NCBI GenBank assembly: GCA_937889655.1
Contig: CALBZG010000138.1
Coordinates: forward strand, 1 to 7,791
Source of the DNA: an uncultured Clostridia bacterium
GTDB lineage: Bacteria; Bacillota; Clostridia; Peptostreptococcales; Anaerovoracaceae
Reading direction: 5' to 3'
Length of the DNA stretch: 7,791 nucleotides
Part shown: positions 6,287 through 7,791 of the stretch, one piece after another
Position numbering within the stretch: position 1 is the stretch's first letter
Layout: each line of letters begins with the position of its first letter
Notes under the pieces: generated by a model
Told to the model about the DNA's origin: nothing
The model's input: only the letters and a program-made list of their open reading frames with translations
Databases searched by the model: none
Translations under genes and position numbers: made by a program

Positions 6287-7351
6287 ATGAAGTATGATCT
6301 AATGGAAATCTTACTAAAAGGCATGGAATTAAACGCATCTGATGTGCACTTCACAGTCAATATGCCGCCAATTTTGCGGGTCAGAGGCGATTTGGTCCCG
6401 TTTGGAAACGAGATCCTTACGCCTGAGGACACAAGGGACGTCGTTTACCAGATCCTGAATAAGGAAAAAAGAGAAATATTTGAAACCAGAGGAGAGGTCG
6501 ATTTTTCCTGGTCCCTGCCGCAAACGAACCGTTACAGGGTGAACGCGTTCAGACAAAGGGGCAGTTGCGCGGCAGCCTTGAGGATGATCAATACAAAAAT
6601 TCCGACCGTAGAGGAACTGGCCCTTCCACCTATACTCAATTCGCTGGCGCTGAAACCCAGAGGGCTGTTCCTTGTGACTGGGCCAACGGGATCGGGAAAA
6701 TCCACGACGCTGGCGGCTATGGTAGGTCATATCAACAAAAACAGGCAATGCCATATTCTGACCATAGAGGATCCTATCGAATATATGCATAAGCATAACA
6801 AATGCATGATCAACCAAAGGGAAGTCGGAAGCGACTCCCAGAGCTTCGCGAATGCATTGCGTGCCGCTTTGCGTGAAGACCCCGATGTCATCCTTGTGGG
6901 TGAGATGCGTGACTTTGAAACGATCTCCACAGCCATCTCGGCCGCTGAAACCGGACACTTCGTCATGTCCACGCTGCACACCACCACTGCCGCCCAGACC
7001 GTGGACCGTATCATTGATACCTTTCCGCCTCACCAGCAGCAGCAGGTCAGGACGCAGCTGTCTTTAATACTGCAGGGCATCGTGTGCCAGCAGTTGATAA
7101 AAACTACCGACGGAAAGAAGCTGGTTCCGGCAATGGAGGTATTGATCGCTAACGATGCGGTCCGCAACCTTATCCGCGAAGGGAAAAATCATCAAATCGA
7201 CACTGTGCTGCAAACCAGCGTCAAGAACGGCATGATGCCGATGGACTTCTCACTAGCCCAGCTTGCAAAATCTAAGATCATTACTACAGAGGATGCATAT
7301 ACCAGATGTGTGGATCCTGAGATATTTAAAAGATATATGACGATGCTGTAA
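6287..7351 (+). CDS. pilT: Type IV pilus retraction ATPase PilT
   Basis: This cytoplasmic hexameric ATPase depolymerises the pilus and powers twitching, surface sensing or DNA uptake. It has 354 residues, typical of PilT. The N-terminal PAS-like domain carries ASDVHFTVNMPPILRVRG (17-34) and RYRVNAFRQRG (82-92). The core has the Walker A loop GPTGSGKST (132-140, Lys138), the Asp box EDPIEY (161-166), the Walker B region REDPDVILVGEMRD (196-209, Glu206) and the His box ETGHFVMSTLHTT (221-233). The C-terminal AVRNLIREGK (291-300) with HQI just after it is the PilT-specific signature needed for retraction, and it separates this protein from PilB. There is no zinc tetracysteine, as expected. All key residues are present, so the enzyme should be active. 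The sigma factor gene begins 37 bases after its stop, suggesting one transcript. Confidence 0.96.
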   Translation: MKYDLMEILLKGMELNASDVHFTVNMPPILRVRGDLVPFGNEILTPEDTRDVVYQILNKEKREIFETRGEVDFSWSLPQTNRYRVNAFRQRGSCAAALRMINTKIPTVEELALPPILNSLALKPRGLFLVTGPTGSGKSTTLAAMVGHINKNRQCHILTIEDPIEYMHKHNKCMINQREVGSDSQSFANALRAALREDPDVILVGEMRDFETISTAISAAETGHFVMSTLHTTTAAQTVDRIIDTFPPHQQQQVRTQLSLILQGIVCQQLIKTTDGKKLVPAMEVLIANDAVRNLIREGKNHQIDTVLQTSVKNGMMPMDFSLAQLAKSKIITTEDAYTRCVDPEIFKRYMTML

Positions 7352-7374
7352 AGGATAGTATCGGTTTGCGCCAA

Positions 7375-7380
7375 AAAGGA
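7375..7380 (+). promoter_or_regulatory. Ribosome binding site of the sigma factor gene
   Basis: AAAGGA lies 8 bases before the ATG at 7389. It supports this start in the 37-base gap after pilT, where no separate promoter is evident. Confidence 0.6.
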
Positions 7381-7388
7381 AATTAAAG

Positions 7389-7791
7389 ATGAGCATCGAT
7401 TATATGGACATTGAGAAAGTGCATCGGATATATTTGATGGATCCATGCGCTGAAAATCTGGATCTGCTGATGGAAGCGTGTAAATCTCTCATATTCCATT
7501 ACGCCAGGATTTATGGAGGCGGCTGTTGCTTTGAAGATATCACCCAGGCGGGCTATGTTGGCCTTGTGAAGGCAACGAAAAATTTCGATGAGAAAAAAGG
7601 GATCAGATTTACCACTTATGCCTCGCATTCCATCATAGGTGAAATACGCCACTTTGTAAGGAAAGAAAGAAAATACTATTATCCGAACTGTCTGGCAAGC
7701 TACCAGGAGAAACTGGATGATATCATTGAATCCAGTATTGATGATGGCGACGAGCAGCTTCATAGTGCCTCCCGCGCGATTTTGATGATCC
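7389..7791 (+). CDS. RNA polymerase sigma-70 family factor (SigB/SigF/SigG-like region 2), 3' partial
   Basis: The first 134 residues of a sigma factor are visible before the window ends. Region 2 is clear: FEDITQAGYVGLVKATKNFD (48-67) is the core-binding region 2.1-2.2, and GIRFTTYASHSIIGEIRHFV (71-90) is the region 2.3-2.4 helix. The IxGEIRH wording matches the SigB/SigF/SigG group of Gram-positive alternative sigma factors. Just after it the protein departs from the group: where a LRD....VRVPR-like stretch is usual, it has RKERKYYYPNCLASY (91-105). Promoter choice may therefore be unusual. Regions 3 and 4 would lie beyond the edge, so it cannot be told whether the gene is complete. There is no anti-sigma gene in view. 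The close spacing to pilT suggests co-transcription and a role in pilus or surface-behaviour regulation, which is an inference. Confidence 0.88.
   Translation, partial: MSIDYMDIEKVHRIYLMDPCAENLDLLMEACKSLIFHYARIYGGGCCFEDITQAGYVGLVKATKNFDEKKGIRFTTYASHSIIGEIRHFVRKERKYYYPNCLASYQEKLDDIIESSIDDGDEQLHSASRAILMI

Noticed and set aside
6329..7033. Open frame on the - strand (234 codons) inside pilT
   Set aside because: pilT is certain from its motifs. The antisense product is Gly/Arg/His-rich and resembles nothing.
1..7791. CRISPR arrays, tRNA or rRNA genes, insertion sequences, attachment sites
   Set aside because: No regular spaced direct repeats, no cloverleaf or rRNA-like stretches, and no transposase or integrase motifs were seen on either strand.

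Overview
The window holds six protein-coding genes, two of them cut by the window edges, and looks like a chromosomal segment of a Gram-positive anaerobe, most likely a member of the Clostridia. The reasons are the strong GGAGG-type ribosome binding sites, the moderate GC content, the compact type IV pilus gene set (pilD, pilB, pilT) and a sigma factor of the SigB/SigF/SigG type. The assignment is an inference, because no rRNA or other phylogenetic marker is present.

Left part (1-3571, + strand): two genes lie head to tail. The first is open to the left edge. It encodes a membrane protein with two closely spaced transmembrane helices followed by about 600 residues of cytoplasmic helix and coiled coil, the layout of a ZorA-like member of the MotA/TolQ/ExbB family. 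The second encodes a soluble 433-residue protein of unknown function. Its C-terminal half loosely recalls the EH-signature domain of ZorC, but with the signature residues changed. Together they could be part of a divergent Zorya-like, ion-driven motor module. This is a hypothesis from motif layout, not an established assignment. Short in-step tandem duplications sit at the start of the second gene and inside it.

Right part (3601-7791): this is type IV pilus machinery. The prepilin peptidase gene pilD is on the - strand, converging on the left module with a 29-base gap. It diverges from pilB (assembly ATPase) across a 128-base control region with three dyad symmetries and one good promoter candidate. 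pilB is followed by pilT (retraction ATPase) and, 37 bases later, by a sigma factor gene that runs off the right edge.

PilD would cleave and N-methylate prepilins, PilB would power pilus extension and PilT retraction. The platform protein PilC, the pilins and the alignment proteins are not in the window. The sigma factor, apparently co-transcribed with pilT, may control pilus or neighbouring genes. There is no gene-free stretch longer than about 130 bases, and I see no tRNA, rRNA, CRISPR array or insertion sequence.
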